A stretch of DNA of 26,483 nt from a virus, in IMG/VR virus record IMGVR_UViG_3300042558_000512, positions 1 to 26,483 of that record. The stretch is one strand, 5' to 3'. The notes under the pieces are model-generated. The model saw only the letters and a program-made list of their open reading frames with translations. It was not told the origin of the DNA and did no database searches. Positions 14,317-22,063 of the stretch are shown here, in pieces (positions within the stretch are counted from its first letter, which is position 1; each line of letters starts with the position of its first letter). The position numbers and the translations under genes were made by a program.

Positions 14317-14525
14317 TATCTATCATCCTCAAAGTCAATACGTTCATGATCTTCAATCCATTGAAGATGTTCATATTTTCTTAATGTAGAGTATACATCA
14401 AGTCTGCTTATTGTCATATCTTTAAGGGTATCTTTATCAAACTTTGTGTCCGATTCCGCTAATAAGATTTTCTTATCAAGGTCCTTGAGTTGTTGTTCTA
14501 ATCTTGCAATTCGTTCTCTATACAT
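14316..14525 (-). CDS. Small coiled-coil protein
   Basis: A 69-residue charged protein, MYRERIARLEQQLKDLDKKI..., with heptad-like leucines over the first 30 residues and an acidic end (HERIDFEDDR). GGAG for its ATG is located in the last codons of dpdA. It overlaps the QueD-like gene by TAATG, so the three genes are coupled. No function is known. Confidence 0.68.
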   Translation of the reverse strand: MYRERIARLEQQLKDLDKKILLAESDTKFDKDTLKDMTISRLDVYSTLRKYEHLQWIEDHERIDFEDDR

Positions 14526-14529
14526 ATTA

Positions 14530-16071
14530 TTACTCCAAAACTAATGACATAGCGTCATCGCTATCTTCTATTTCTTCCTCTGATTCTTCATCTATTGAAA
14601 ACAATTCATTAAACATAGTCATAGCATTTTCAGTTTTCTTTCCGCTAATACCTTGGCTACCTGATTGAAATTGTTTCCAATAACTACTATGATAATCAAT
14701 CAAATCTAATGATTCTTGTTTGGTTTTCTTACTAAAGATTTCATCAACTAATGTTGTGAAAAATCTATCACCCTCAAACTTATGCACTAACATCTTTGGA
14801 ACTACCCCTTGTTCATACTGACGATTTGCCTCTTGTACTGCATTCATATGCATCCAAACATTGTGACTTTGAATCAATGTATAACTTAATGTATCCCAAC
14901 TTGTTTTGGTTTCTTTACCGTGCTGTCCTAGAAAACCTACTCCACGATAACACATATCTTTCATAACTAATGCATCGGTTACTGGACTATCGGTAAACAA
15001 TTTATGTATCCCGTCTGCTAATACAGCATCACGATACTTGCGAGTATCACTAGCATAACTTTTCTTCTCCGCAGTCTTTTCCATACTATATGACCACTTT
15101 TTATTATGCTCAATGTTTGTATTGAAATAAGCAAGACCTTTAGCAGCACTAAAGAATGGACTAGCACAATCAAACGTAATTTGTAGTTTGGGATTGTGAT
15201 ACTTACGTATTGCTTTTTGTATATCAGTAAACAATACAGCATACTCTAAAATACTTGTTCCCAAACAGTGAATCAAATCATGCTTATCTTCACGTAATAA
15301 TCCATCATGGATGATACCAACTAATCTACGCAACATCAAATGAATATCAATTTTGTTTTGTCCACCGAACGCCCAACCATTGAAATGATTATCAGGATAG
15401 ATGTTTGGATCACAATACTTTTTCATTTCTTCATACCAATCATCACTTTGAGTATGATTACGACCCTGCAATACATTTAAGAACTTGCATTTCCCTGAAC
15501 GGTTATTTAGAAAGTATTCGTTATTAATATGTGTAGCAGATATTGCTTCTTCAATAGTACTGATACCATGCAAGCTATTACCATTCTTATCTTTCATGCC
15601 GAACGTAGTTAGTGATTGACTTGGGATATCTAAACACATACCATAATCCATGTATTTGTCCATCCATGCCAATACTGCTTTGCGTTTCTTCATAGCACGT
15701 GGGCAGTTAGGATCCTTCCAATCAGCTGGCCATTGACCTTTTAATATCTGAAATCCACCACTGTCACCCAACATGAATGTACCTTCTTCACGTTCACGAA
15801 TGATTGATTCACTTGGATCATCAACTGTAGTATCTAAGTTAGCATGACCAGCACTGTATAGTCCCCACTTGTAATAGTAAAGACCTTCACGACTATTAAG
15901 AAAGTTTAATTTTTCAACATCACCATTAAAACTGGCAGGGATACGTGCTTGGTCAAAATAATTCTGACCCTTGCGTTGCTTACCCAAGCCAGCAATATAA
16001 AAACTACTGACTGCGGGTAAAAACAATGCCCACTCTGGGTTATGTTTTGCTGATAGATTATCTTGTTTCAA
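14530..16071 (-). CDS. dpdA: DpdA-like DNA 7-deazaguanine transglycosylase (TGT superfamily)
   Basis: A 513-residue protein with the tRNA-guanine-transglycosylase signature FMLGDSGGFQILKG (about 98-111), where the Asp binds the base, and a later QITFDCASPFFSA, in the position of the nucleophilic Asp region of TGT (MFDCV). MCLDIPSQS, LNVLQGR and GWAFGGQ fit the barrel strands. Phage DpdA proteins exchange guanine in DNA for a 7-deazaguanine. The start is TTG (16071), overlapping the upstream TGA as TTGA; no ATG precedes the conserved core. It ends in an acidic tail (EESEEEIEDSDDAM). With QueE, QueD and FolE nearby, DNA modification is the likely role. Confidence 0.85.
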   Translation of the reverse strand: MKQDNLSAKHNPEWALFLPAVSSFYIAGLGKQRKGQNYFDQARIPASFNGDVEKLNFLNSREGLYYYKWGLYSAGHANLDTTVDDPSESIIREREEGTFMLGDSGGFQILKGQWPADWKDPNCPRAMKKRKAVLAWMDKYMDYGMCLDIPSQSLTTFGMKDKNGNSLHGISTIEEAISATHINNEYFLNNRSGKCKFLNVLQGRNHTQSDDWYEEMKKYCDPNIYPDNHFNGWAFGGQNKIDIHLMLRRLVGIIHDGLLREDKHDLIHCLGTSILEYAVLFTDIQKAIRKYHNPKLQITFDCASPFFSAAKGLAYFNTNIEHNKKWSYSMEKTAEKKSYASDTRKYRDAVLADGIHKLFTDSPVTDALVMKDMCYRGVGFLGQHGKETKTSWDTLSYTLIQSHNVWMHMNAVQEANRQYEQGVVPKMLVHKFEGDRFFTTLVDEIFSKKTKQESLDLIDYHSSYWKQFQSGSQGISGKKTENAMTMFNELFSIDEESEEEIEDSDDAMSLVLE

Positions 16072-16436
16072 ACGGTTACTTCTTTCTTAATCAAGATTTT
16101 AACCATTTCTAGTTGTTCTTGCTTTTGCATAATAGTATCTATCAAGTCTTTGATAGTAGAATTAGTTTCGGCTAGTGCTTTTAATTCAAGTTCTTCTCTC
16201 ATTTTTTTTTCTGCCCAATCAAGCAATTCTTCTGCATAAGGTGTCAATCCTAACCTAGGATTGTTCACATTAAGTGGACGCCACATATTACCATCATACA
16301 CTTCCATAGTTTGAGTATTAGTATTGAATCTTAGATTGCCTACACCTTGTGCTCCGCTTTGGTTAACAATGTGATTGGACCCCGTACTGTAGTTTACCTC
16401 TACATATTTACCTATACTAGTAATACTTGTTATCAT
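16068..16436 (-). CDS. Hypothetical protein with fibre-like N-terminal repeat
   Basis: A 122-residue protein. Residues about 28-56 (GVGNLRFNTNTQTMEVYDGN) resemble the G-x-L-R-F/Y-N-T...Y-D-G motif common in phage tail-fibre and other virion proteins. The C-terminal half is a long charged helix (YAEELLDWAEKKMREELELK ...) that should form a coiled coil. It is placed between the clamp (ATGA overlap) and dpdA (TTGA overlap), an odd place for a structural gene. The function is unknown. Confidence 0.7.
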   Translation of the reverse strand: MITSITSIGKYVEVNYSTGSNHIVNQSGAQGVGNLRFNTNTQTMEVYDGNMWRPLNVNNPRLGLTPYAEELLDWAEKKMREELELKALAETNSTIKDLIDTIMQKQEQLEMVKILIKKEVTV

Positions 16437-17164
16437 TTCTTATTTGCTGGAAGTAAGTAAACATAAGTTGCGATACCACTATCAACTGTAATTTCAGTCG
16501 CACCTTGTTCGCTAATCTTAACTTTCTTGTCACCAACTAAGTCCATGATAGCCAAGAATTCTTTAACGGGCCAACGATGTGTGCCAGCTAGTGTTCCAGT
16601 AACTGGCGTATTGAATACAAAGTTACCACTGTGAGTTGATGCATCACCAAAGTATACTTTCAAATCACTGCCATCAGTTTTGAATATAAAATGTTCTTCT
16701 TCGCTATTAGCCTGTGATTGTTTCTTTAGACGTTGAATACCAGCCACTGTGGGTTCAAATTCAACATTCCACTTAGCACCCTTGAATGATACACTCTTAA
16801 CTTTTTCATCAACTACGCTTTTAAGCATAAGACGATAATCGTTAATGAAGTCACCAGTCTTTGTTTCAAAATGAATAGTAGACGGAACATCTACACCATC
16901 ACGCTGAGTTCTAATAACATTGATTTTAGATTTTTCATCATAATCATCAAACCCAATAATTGTTTTGAGTTTGTTCAAGTTAGGCATACCAAATACACCG
17001 ATAAAGTCGGCAATTGGATCTTTGAATATACCACTGATGATAACGCTTTTATTCTCTGCTACAGCATTGATTGCTGTTTCAGTATCCGTACCAGTAACTT
17101 TAATAAGTTCAATAGTGCCAAGACCAAGAGTATGGTCAATTAAGTCTTTTAAATAATCTTTCAT
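16433..17164 (-). CDS. DNA polymerase sliding clamp (gp45-like)
   Basis: A 243-residue protein close in length to T4 gp45 (228 aa). It shows the clamp pattern of repeated beta strands and helices, including FIGVFGMPNLNKLKTIIGF near residues 52-70, DYRLMLKSVVDE, FKGAKWNVEFEPTVAGIQRL and a final GIATYVYLLPANK strand. It directly follows the polymerase in transcription order. It tethers the polymerase to DNA and, in T4-like phages, also serves late transcription. It has its own near-consensus promoter (17207-17235) and AAAGGAAA before the ATG. The family call is from pattern and context. Confidence 0.82.
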   Translation of the reverse strand: MKDYLKDLIDHTLGLGTIELIKVTGTDTETAINAVAENKSVIISGIFKDPIADFIGVFGMPNLNKLKTIIGFDDYDEKSKINVIRTQRDGVDVPSTIHFETKTGDFINDYRLMLKSVVDEKVKSVSFKGAKWNVEFEPTVAGIQRLKKQSQANSEEEHFIFKTDGSDLKVYFGDASTHSGNFVFNTPVTGTLAGTHRWPVKEFLAIMDLVGDKKVKISEQGATEITVDSGIATYVYLLPANKK

Positions 17165-17206
17165 TTTGTTTCCTTTGTTTAAAATATTTAGGAGTTCCTA
17201 TCACGT

Positions 17207-17235
17207 ATTATAGTGGAATATAATGTGATAGTCAA
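17207..17235 (-). promoter_or_regulatory. Sigma70-type promoter for the sliding clamp
   Basis: Minus-strand TTGACT (17230-17235), 17-nt spacer, TATAAT (17207-17212). The 7-bp inverted repeat CTATCAC (17198-17204) / GTGATAG (17225-17231) brackets the -10 and reaches the -35, a likely operator. It would also transcribe the 16068 gene and dpdA. Confidence 0.85.
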
Positions 17236-17242
17236 CACCAGT

Positions 17243-19951
17243 TTAACCGAATGTGAATAAGTCATCAAATGTTGAATTTGTATTGATGTTTGACTTGATA
17301 TCCCAATCTAATACCCCGATCAAGTTATCAATCTTTTCATCTACCAATGTTGATTCCATTAGTAAGTCATCAAATGGCAAGTCTTTGAACCACTGTGGTA
17401 ATCGTAGTTCATCAACTGGATATGCAATACTAGTAAAACCCAATGCATTGTCTTTAAGTTTACACACTACAATTTTCATACCATCTATAATCTTTTGACT
17501 ATAGTTATCACCATATACTCTGCGTAGATAGTTCCAGTTAATTGCTGCTCGGGCATGACCAACACCACACTTACCAGTTTTTTCAAACACAAGAGTATGT
17601 TTGGTCAAGTTATTAACTGATTTAGGAGAACCTTTTGTCCAACTGTCCTGAGCACCCAAAATGCGCTTGAACTCTTTAACCCGTTCAATCACATCTTCAC
17701 GACCCTTACCCTGTTGAATAACCATCTGTAGTACATCCATCAAGAATTCTTGAATATACTTAGGAGTATCAGCACGTTTCAAGTCAAGACCCATTGCTTT
17801 GATATCACCCATCTTACCTTCTTTATCCTTACGCTTACCTTCCTTATCAAAGATATTGATAGCATAGCGTTTCTTTGTGATAAAGATAGCACGATCACCA
17901 ATCAATTCACGACCAGCTTTGATGATAGCTCCATTCTTTCTTGGAGCATGAAATGCACGTTCCATGAATGACGGGAAACTTTCATTAGCTTGGTCAGCAA
18001 TACTGTCATACAACCCGATACAAGTTTCTTTATTCCAATCTAATTCACCGTTTGCTATTTGCGACTTGAGAATAGGATATGCAGTAAAGTAACAACTGTC
18101 AGTATCACCGTACACGATAGCATTGCCATCATGTGCATATTCACCTGCGATTGTTTCATTGATGGTACTCATCATATGCTTAACAATTTGACGACCGCTT
18201 AGTGTAACACTTTGACCGATACGTTTGTCATAGAATCTACAATGTTCGTTCAATAGTGCGCCATATGCAGAGTTCAACAAAATCTTACGCACAAGCTGAC
18301 GCTTATCATAATATTCATATTGATCAGTGCCATATGCTGATTTAGCTTTGGCTTGCATTTCTTTACGTTCACTATACCAGCGAGTAAGTAGTCCTGGAAC
18401 AACACCCTCTTTTTCGTAAGTAAAGATTGTACCGTTAGCACTTAGCATCCAAGGCTTGTGACTATCAAAGATCAACTTCCAAATCTCGGCTGCACTCATT
18501 TCTACCGACCTGCCATCTTCATAGTCTAATGTCAACATAGTGCCGCGTTCTTGATTCATAATAGCTGTATATTCTAATACGCTAAACAAGTTTTCCCATA
18601 GAATAGCACCAGTAACGTCCTCATCACCTTCTTTGAAACGTTTTTTAAGGCTAGCAAGTTGCTTACCTTTGTCGTCCATGTACTTGTCAGTTAATGTCTG
18701 TCTGACCTGACCAATGATGGTTTCACCTGCCATGTTGAGGGCACGAATAACCGAGGGATAGAGCGAGTTAAGGTCAACTGCTCCGACATATTCGTGCATA
18801 CCTCTTTTCGGCGTAGCAACGAAGGCACCTGCCGCTGGAGTTGTTTCTTCTGCATTTTCATTCCTTCTTTTTTTATCCGGGACTACTAAACCGCGTTCAT
18901 GCGCTTCATTGAAAATAGCCATTTCAATCATAGCTACAGAACCCATTACTGTTGGCAGTAATACTGTATTCTCATGTGCCAGCTGGTTAGCTAGTTCTAA
19001 GAATTTGAGTTTGTTGTGAATTTTCACCAACAACATGGTATCTTGCCTATTATATTCAATAAACTTCTTAAAGTCTTTGTTATACAACTGGTCAAGCGTA
19101 CCTTCATATTGAGTTTTGTTTTCCCCTACTTCCATCTCACCAATCGCATCTAACTTGTAGCTGTGACGGGATTCATAGTTATATTTCTTGTAGAGTTGTA
19201 AGTAGTCCAAGTGAATACGACCAACCAAGTCATATGTTTGTTCTTCTTTGCCGAACCGTTCATATGTGCGGGGTTTAGGAAGTTGACCCATCAAGCAAAA
19301 CTTGCGTGTGTCATCTTTACTCATTACTCGTGTGACGCGATTAACCATGTAAGGTATGTCATACCCTTCACTGTTCCAGCCAGTCATTACATCACTATCT
19401 TCAATGAGTTGAAAGAAAACATCAAACATATCCTTCTCATTGGTGAAAAGCATACAGTTTTCAAACTCATTGCAAATTTCTTGTGCTGTTTCAGGCGACA
19501 TATGCTTGGGGGCAATGACCAATGTAACCAATGTATCTTGCCAATCCAAATATAATGAAATAGCAGTTACAGGATTGAATGGGTCACTAGTAGGACTGAA
19601 ACCCTTCTCAGGATCAAAGTCTACTTCAATGTCAAAGAAGCAAGTATGAAGTTTAGGAACATCTGCCTTAAGATAGTTTTCACTAAGGCAACGAAATGTT
19701 ACCGGTACATCACTTTCAAATAATTTCTTACCTGAATGTATACGTTTTTCTTTTTCAAACTCTTGACGTTTGCGTGTACTGAAACGACTTACAGGGTCGC
19801 CATATATACTACGATGCTTACCCTTATTATCAGGATAGTAGAGTACGTAGTTTGTGGGATATTCTTTGTATTGACGCTTTCCGTTCTGGTCCCGTTCAAC
19901 TACAAAAATTCTATCGTCATCCCTAGAATGAACCGCATCCACATAACTCAA
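17243..19951 (-). CDS. DNA polymerase, family B (T4 gp43-like)
   Basis: A 902-residue replicative polymerase, nearly the length of T4/RB69 gp43 (about 900). The exonuclease motifs are CFFDIEVDFD (D107, E109), VMTGWNSEGYDIPY and EYNRQDTMLL. The polymerase motifs are VDLNSLYPSVI (motif A), RKILLNSAYGALL (motif B), IVYGDTDSCYF (motif C) and ITKKRYAI. All catalytic residues are present. The C-terminus STFDDLFTFG resembles the clamp-binding tail of T4-type polymerases. The start is TTG (19951), overlapping the upstream TGA as TTGA with AGG upstream; GTG at 19942 is an alternative. No intein or split is seen. Confidence 0.97.
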   Translation of the reverse strand: MSYVDAVHSRDDDRIFVVERDQNGKRQYKEYPTNYVLYYPDNKGKHRSIYGDPVSRFSTRKRQEFEKEKRIHSGKKLFESDVPVTFRCLSENYLKADVPKLHTCFFDIEVDFDPEKGFSPTSDPFNPVTAISLYLDWQDTLVTLVIAPKHMSPETAQEICNEFENCMLFTNEKDMFDVFFQLIEDSDVMTGWNSEGYDIPYMVNRVTRVMSKDDTRKFCLMGQLPKPRTYERFGKEEQTYDLVGRIHLDYLQLYKKYNYESRHSYKLDAIGEMEVGENKTQYEGTLDQLYNKDFKKFIEYNRQDTMLLVKIHNKLKFLELANQLAHENTVLLPTVMGSVAMIEMAIFNEAHERGLVVPDKKRRNENAEETTPAAGAFVATPKRGMHEYVGAVDLNSLYPSVIRALNMAGETIIGQVRQTLTDKYMDDKGKQLASLKKRFKEGDEDVTGAILWENLFSVLEYTAIMNQERGTMLTLDYEDGRSVEMSAAEIWKLIFDSHKPWMLSANGTIFTYEKEGVVPGLLTRWYSERKEMQAKAKSAYGTDQYEYYDKRQLVRKILLNSAYGALLNEHCRFYDKRIGQSVTLSGRQIVKHMMSTINETIAGEYAHDGNAIVYGDTDSCYFTAYPILKSQIANGELDWNKETCIGLYDSIADQANESFPSFMERAFHAPRKNGAIIKAGRELIGDRAIFITKKRYAINIFDKEGKRKDKEGKMGDIKAMGLDLKRADTPKYIQEFLMDVLQMVIQQGKGREDVIERVKEFKRILGAQDSWTKGSPKSVNNLTKHTLVFEKTGKCGVGHARAAINWNYLRRVYGDNYSQKIIDGMKIVVCKLKDNALGFTSIAYPVDELRLPQWFKDLPFDDLLMESTLVDEKIDNLIGVLDWDIKSNINTNSTFDDLFTFG

Positions 19952-20208
19952 AGTGTTTTGCCTACAGTTTCTAAGATAGTGTTAAGTTCTTCATGATCGG
20001 CATTTGTTTGCCCAAGACTTGCTTTGTGTGCGATAGTTATTGCCTTCTTAAGAATGCCAGGTTTAACTTCTAGTTCTTCTGCGATAGCCTTGACAGTTTC
20101 AGATAATCCCTCACGTAGAGTATCAATCTCGTGTAATACTACCATTCCTTCATTCACTAATTGAACCAGTTTAGCTTTTTGCTCACCGGTAAACATTTTA
20201 CTACTCAT
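19948..20208 (-). CDS. dsbA: DsbA-like phage double-stranded DNA-binding protein
   Basis: An 86-residue helical protein whose core LREGLSETVKAIAEELEVKPGILKKAI followed by AHKASLG (in parts about 32-64) fits the phage DsbA family. In T4, DsbA binds double-stranded DNA and stimulates late promoters. The length matches (T4 DsbA 89 aa). AAGGAG stands before the ATG and the gene has its own promoter at 20231-20259. It overlaps the polymerase start by TTGA, so the polymerase is translationally coupled to it. Confidence 0.8.
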   Translation of the reverse strand: MSSKMFTGEQKAKLVQLVNEGMVVLHEIDTLREGLSETVKAIAEELEVKPGILKKAITIAHKASLGQTNADHEELNTILETVGKTL

Positions 20209-20230
20209 AGTTTCTCCTTGTTAAGTAATT

Positions 20231-20259
20231 AGTATACATGCCTTGCGTAGAAAAGTCAA
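20231..20259 (-). promoter_or_regulatory. Sigma70-type promoter for dsbA and DNA polymerase
   Basis: Minus-strand TTGACT (20254-20259), 17-nt spacer, TATACT (20231-20236). The -35 lies over the stop of the PP-loop gene. Transcription would enter dsbA and then the polymerase. Unlike the other promoters here no long inverted repeat is evident, only the GTATAC palindrome at the -10. Confidence 0.8.
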
Positions 20260-20864
20260 ACATTTTGCTGATTTTCTACAATCTTTTTAACCACAGTTTT
20301 CAAACCGGGGTTAATATGTAATGCATGTGGCATTAGATGTGTTCGTACATAGTTACGCATGTATTTTGTGTCATCATTGCTATGATCGTGACACCAATCA
20401 ATAGCTTTTCGGTCGCACCAGTTAACAAATTCACTTTTACGTGTAGTTAGAAATGGGCGTACAACATTGTTTCTTTTTGCTGGGATTACCTTAGGCTGTC
20501 CATGCATTGATGACCAAAGATATGTTTCTACGCAGTCATCCAGATGATGTCCAGTAATAATTGGGCCCAATGAATCACCAATAGTGTCTAAGAAGTCATA
20601 GCGTTCATTACGCCAATGTTCTTCCATGCTAAGTTCTTTGGGTTTATTGTTTTTGATCATTCCAACCACAAGAGGGAGACTACGATCAGCGGAGAATTTA
20701 TCAACGAATTCAAATGCACGTTCACTATTCTCGGTTCCATGATGGAAAAACGCACAAGTAACACTGTGTTTCTGAGAAAGGAAATCTGTAATAGCAACCG
20801 AATCAACTCCGCCGCTAAGTGCAACCACGATTTTGTTTGGCAATGGAAAGAGAAGTTTTAGCAT
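20256..20864 (-). CDS. TilS-like PP-loop ATPase
   Basis: A 202-residue N-type PP-loop ATPase. SGGVDS (17-22) binds ATP; ITGHHLDDCVETYLW, RPFLTTRKSEFVNWC, DHSNDDTKYMRNYVRTHLMP and NPGL are the order and wording of tRNA(Ile)-lysidine synthetase TilS rather than of QueC. The C-terminal domains of full TilS (over 400 aa) are missing. TilS adenylates C34 of tRNA-Ile and attaches lysine; a free-standing short form could do this or may have been recruited for another adenylation. The ATG at 20864 has no Shine-Dalgarno, and a TATAAT ends 7 bases before it, so the message may be leaderless. Confidence 0.85.
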   Translation of the reverse strand: MLKLLFPLPNKIVVALSGGVDSVAITDFLSQKHSVTCAFFHHGTENSERAFEFVDKFSADRSLPLVVGMIKNNKPKELSMEEHWRNERYDFLDTIGDSLGPIITGHHLDDCVETYLWSSMHGQPKVIPAKRNNVVRPFLTTRKSEFVNWCDRKAIDWCHDHSNDDTKYMRNYVRTHLMPHALHINPGLKTVVKKIVENQQNV

Positions 20865-20882
20865 CTATGCATTATAGCATAG
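20865..20882 (-). promoter_or_regulatory. Palindromic extended -10 element at the PP-loop gene start
   Basis: CTATGC-ATTATA-GCATAG is a perfect inverted repeat whose minus-strand centre is TATAAT preceded by TG one base away (extended -10). The -35 position (20894-20899, TTTCAA) is poor. Transcription would begin about at the A of the ATG (20864). Confidence 0.6.
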
Positions 20883-20890
20883 AATACGTT

Positions 20891-21499
20891 TTATTGAAAG
20901 ATTTCCGGGTGATCTTTGCCGAATACTTTCATATATTTTCCGGCACTCATATCAGCTAGCATTTCAATTGGGCTACCAGGATAACTATCTCCCGGTTTAA
21001 TCATGTTCAATTCACCCTGACGCACATGGGTAAGTTCATGGTACACGGTACGCATGATATCAACCATATTACGATTAGCAACGTATACCCAAACGCTTTT
21101 GTCACTTTCTGAATGACGACCGGTATGATGACCTTCTTGTGCTTCTTCAGTATCGTAACTGAATTCAATTTCGGGTATTGATTGTAGATTAAGGTTTTGT
21201 GCTGCAAATTGAATGAATTTCTGCATTATTGGATTATCTTCCAAGAAGTTTGGCTCATCATTTGCTTCATCTAGTTTATTCTTAACCCATTCATCCGGTG
21301 TTCGTTTGAATTTGTGAACAAACAAGTCATGCAATGCTTTGCCAGTAATGCTATGTCTATTTGCTACTTGACGCATTAATTTGTCAATAGTAGTATAATC
21401 GTGCTTTTGTAGTGAAGGCAACCGTTTTGCTAATTCTAATGCAGCGGATTCAATAATGATGTGTTCTGTGAGCATTATATATTTATCAAAAGTGCTCAC
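20891..21499 (-). CDS. Zinc metallopeptidase-like protein (HELTH motif)
   Basis: A 202-residue protein. Residues about 20-80 form a helical module (LAKRLPSLQKHDYTTIDKLM ... TGKALHDLFVHKFKRTPDEW). The second half holds TVYHELTHVRQGELN (HExxH 154-158) and SPIEMLADMSAGKYM (E179 as probable third zinc ligand), a gluzincin-like arrangement. The start is GTG (21499) giving MSTFDKYIMLTE, or ATG (21475); neither has a clear ribosome site. It could act on cell wall, on virion proteins, or as an anti-host protease. It is not the T4-type prohead protease, which is a serine enzyme. Confidence 0.75.
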   Translation of the reverse strand: MSTFDKYIMLTEHIIIESAALELAKRLPSLQKHDYTTIDKLMRQVANRHSITGKALHDLFVHKFKRTPDEWVKNKLDEANDEPNFLEDNPIMQKFIQFAAQNLNLQSIPEIEFSYDTEEAQEGHHTGRHSESDKSVWVYVANRNMVDIMRTVYHELTHVRQGELNMIKPGDSYPGSPIEMLADMSAGKYMKVFGKDHPEIFQ

Positions 21500-21535
21500 T
21501 TTAACGAACTAAATGGGTAGCGATTCCTATTCGTT

Positions 21536-21582
21536 GGCCAGCAGCCGGCCACACGGCCCTAAGGGTGTTCTTTACCAAGAAC
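21536..21582. other. GC-rich cluster of small hairpins in the 21500-21571 intergenic gap
   Basis: Three GGCC blocks (21536, 21547, 21555) pair as GGCC-agcagcc-GGCC or GGCC-acac-GGCC, followed by CCCT-A-AGGG (21557-21565) and GTTCTT-tacc-AAGAAC (21567-21582), the last covering the stop of the 21572-22024 gene. The stretch is far richer in GC than its surroundings. No T-run follows on the minus strand, so it is not a standard terminator, but it may end or stabilise the upstream message. Confidence 0.5.
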
Positions 21583-22024
21583 TTTCTTTAAGTTCTAGTG
21601 TGTATTTGTCAAATCTTTTTAATCGTGCTAAGAATTCATTAGATTCTTCTGATACTATTCCAGTTAGTTGTAGTATGATTCTATCGGAAGCACCTGCATT
21701 TGCACTAGCATAAGAAGTTTTGTGCCAATCAACACTATATACATCTCCTGCTTTCCATTCAGTATGTATATCATTATCAAAGCAATAGAAATGCCCCGGC
21801 TCCCAATCTGTTAAATGAATGCAGATTCTTTTAATAGTAAAGGGATTATCCAAATGATAATGTTCTAAATTGTCTTTAGTGAAAGTGCTTACTTTATTTG
21901 TCTTTTGTATATCTAAATTAATATTGCAATCTCTAAGTTTGAATAGATTGCTTATTTGTTGGAGCAATTTATCATTGATATTACTCCAATCGCCTACTAG
22001 TTTACCTAATTTTGTAATGTTCAT
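21572..22024 (-). CDS. Putative 2OG-Fe(II) dioxygenase / cupin-fold protein
   Basis: A 150-residue protein with HYHLDNP (H57-x-D59), FKR-like strands, WKAGDVYSVDWHKTSYASAN (distal H101) and SDRIILQLTG (R115). The order HxD...H...R with the G-D-V-Y turn is that of the double-stranded beta-helix of 2-oxoglutarate/iron dioxygenases. Such phage enzymes hydroxylate proteins or nucleic-acid bases; the substrate is unknown. The ATG lies in the arm of a small inverted repeat CATACT-gatattt-AGTATG (22022-22040) and has no clear ribosome site, so translation may be controlled by structure. Confidence 0.55.
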   Translation of the reverse strand: MNITKLGKLVGDWSNINDKLLQQISNLFKLRDCNINLDIQKTNKVSTFTKDNLEHYHLDNPFTIKRICIHLTDWEPGHFYCFDNDIHTEWKAGDVYSVDWHKTSYASANAGASDRIILQLTGIVSEESNEFLARLKRFDKYTLELKESSW

Positions 22025-22063
22025 ACTGATATTTAGTATGATATATTATTGTTAATATTAAAC

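Noticed and set aside
20256-20864. PP-loop gene as QueC, completing the preQ0 pathway
   Set aside because: The motifs after SGGVDS (HHLDDCVET, RPFLTTRKSEF, NDDTKYMRNYVR) are those of TilS, and the four-cysteine zinc site of QueC is absent.
21480-21487. GATAAATA before the metallopeptidase as a late promoter
   Set aside because: It lies within the likely first codons (FDKY) and too close to both candidate starts.
21500-21582. tRNA gene in the GC-rich gap
   Set aside because: No seven-base acceptor pairing, no T-loop TTCGA-type sequence and no anticodon arm could be laid out.
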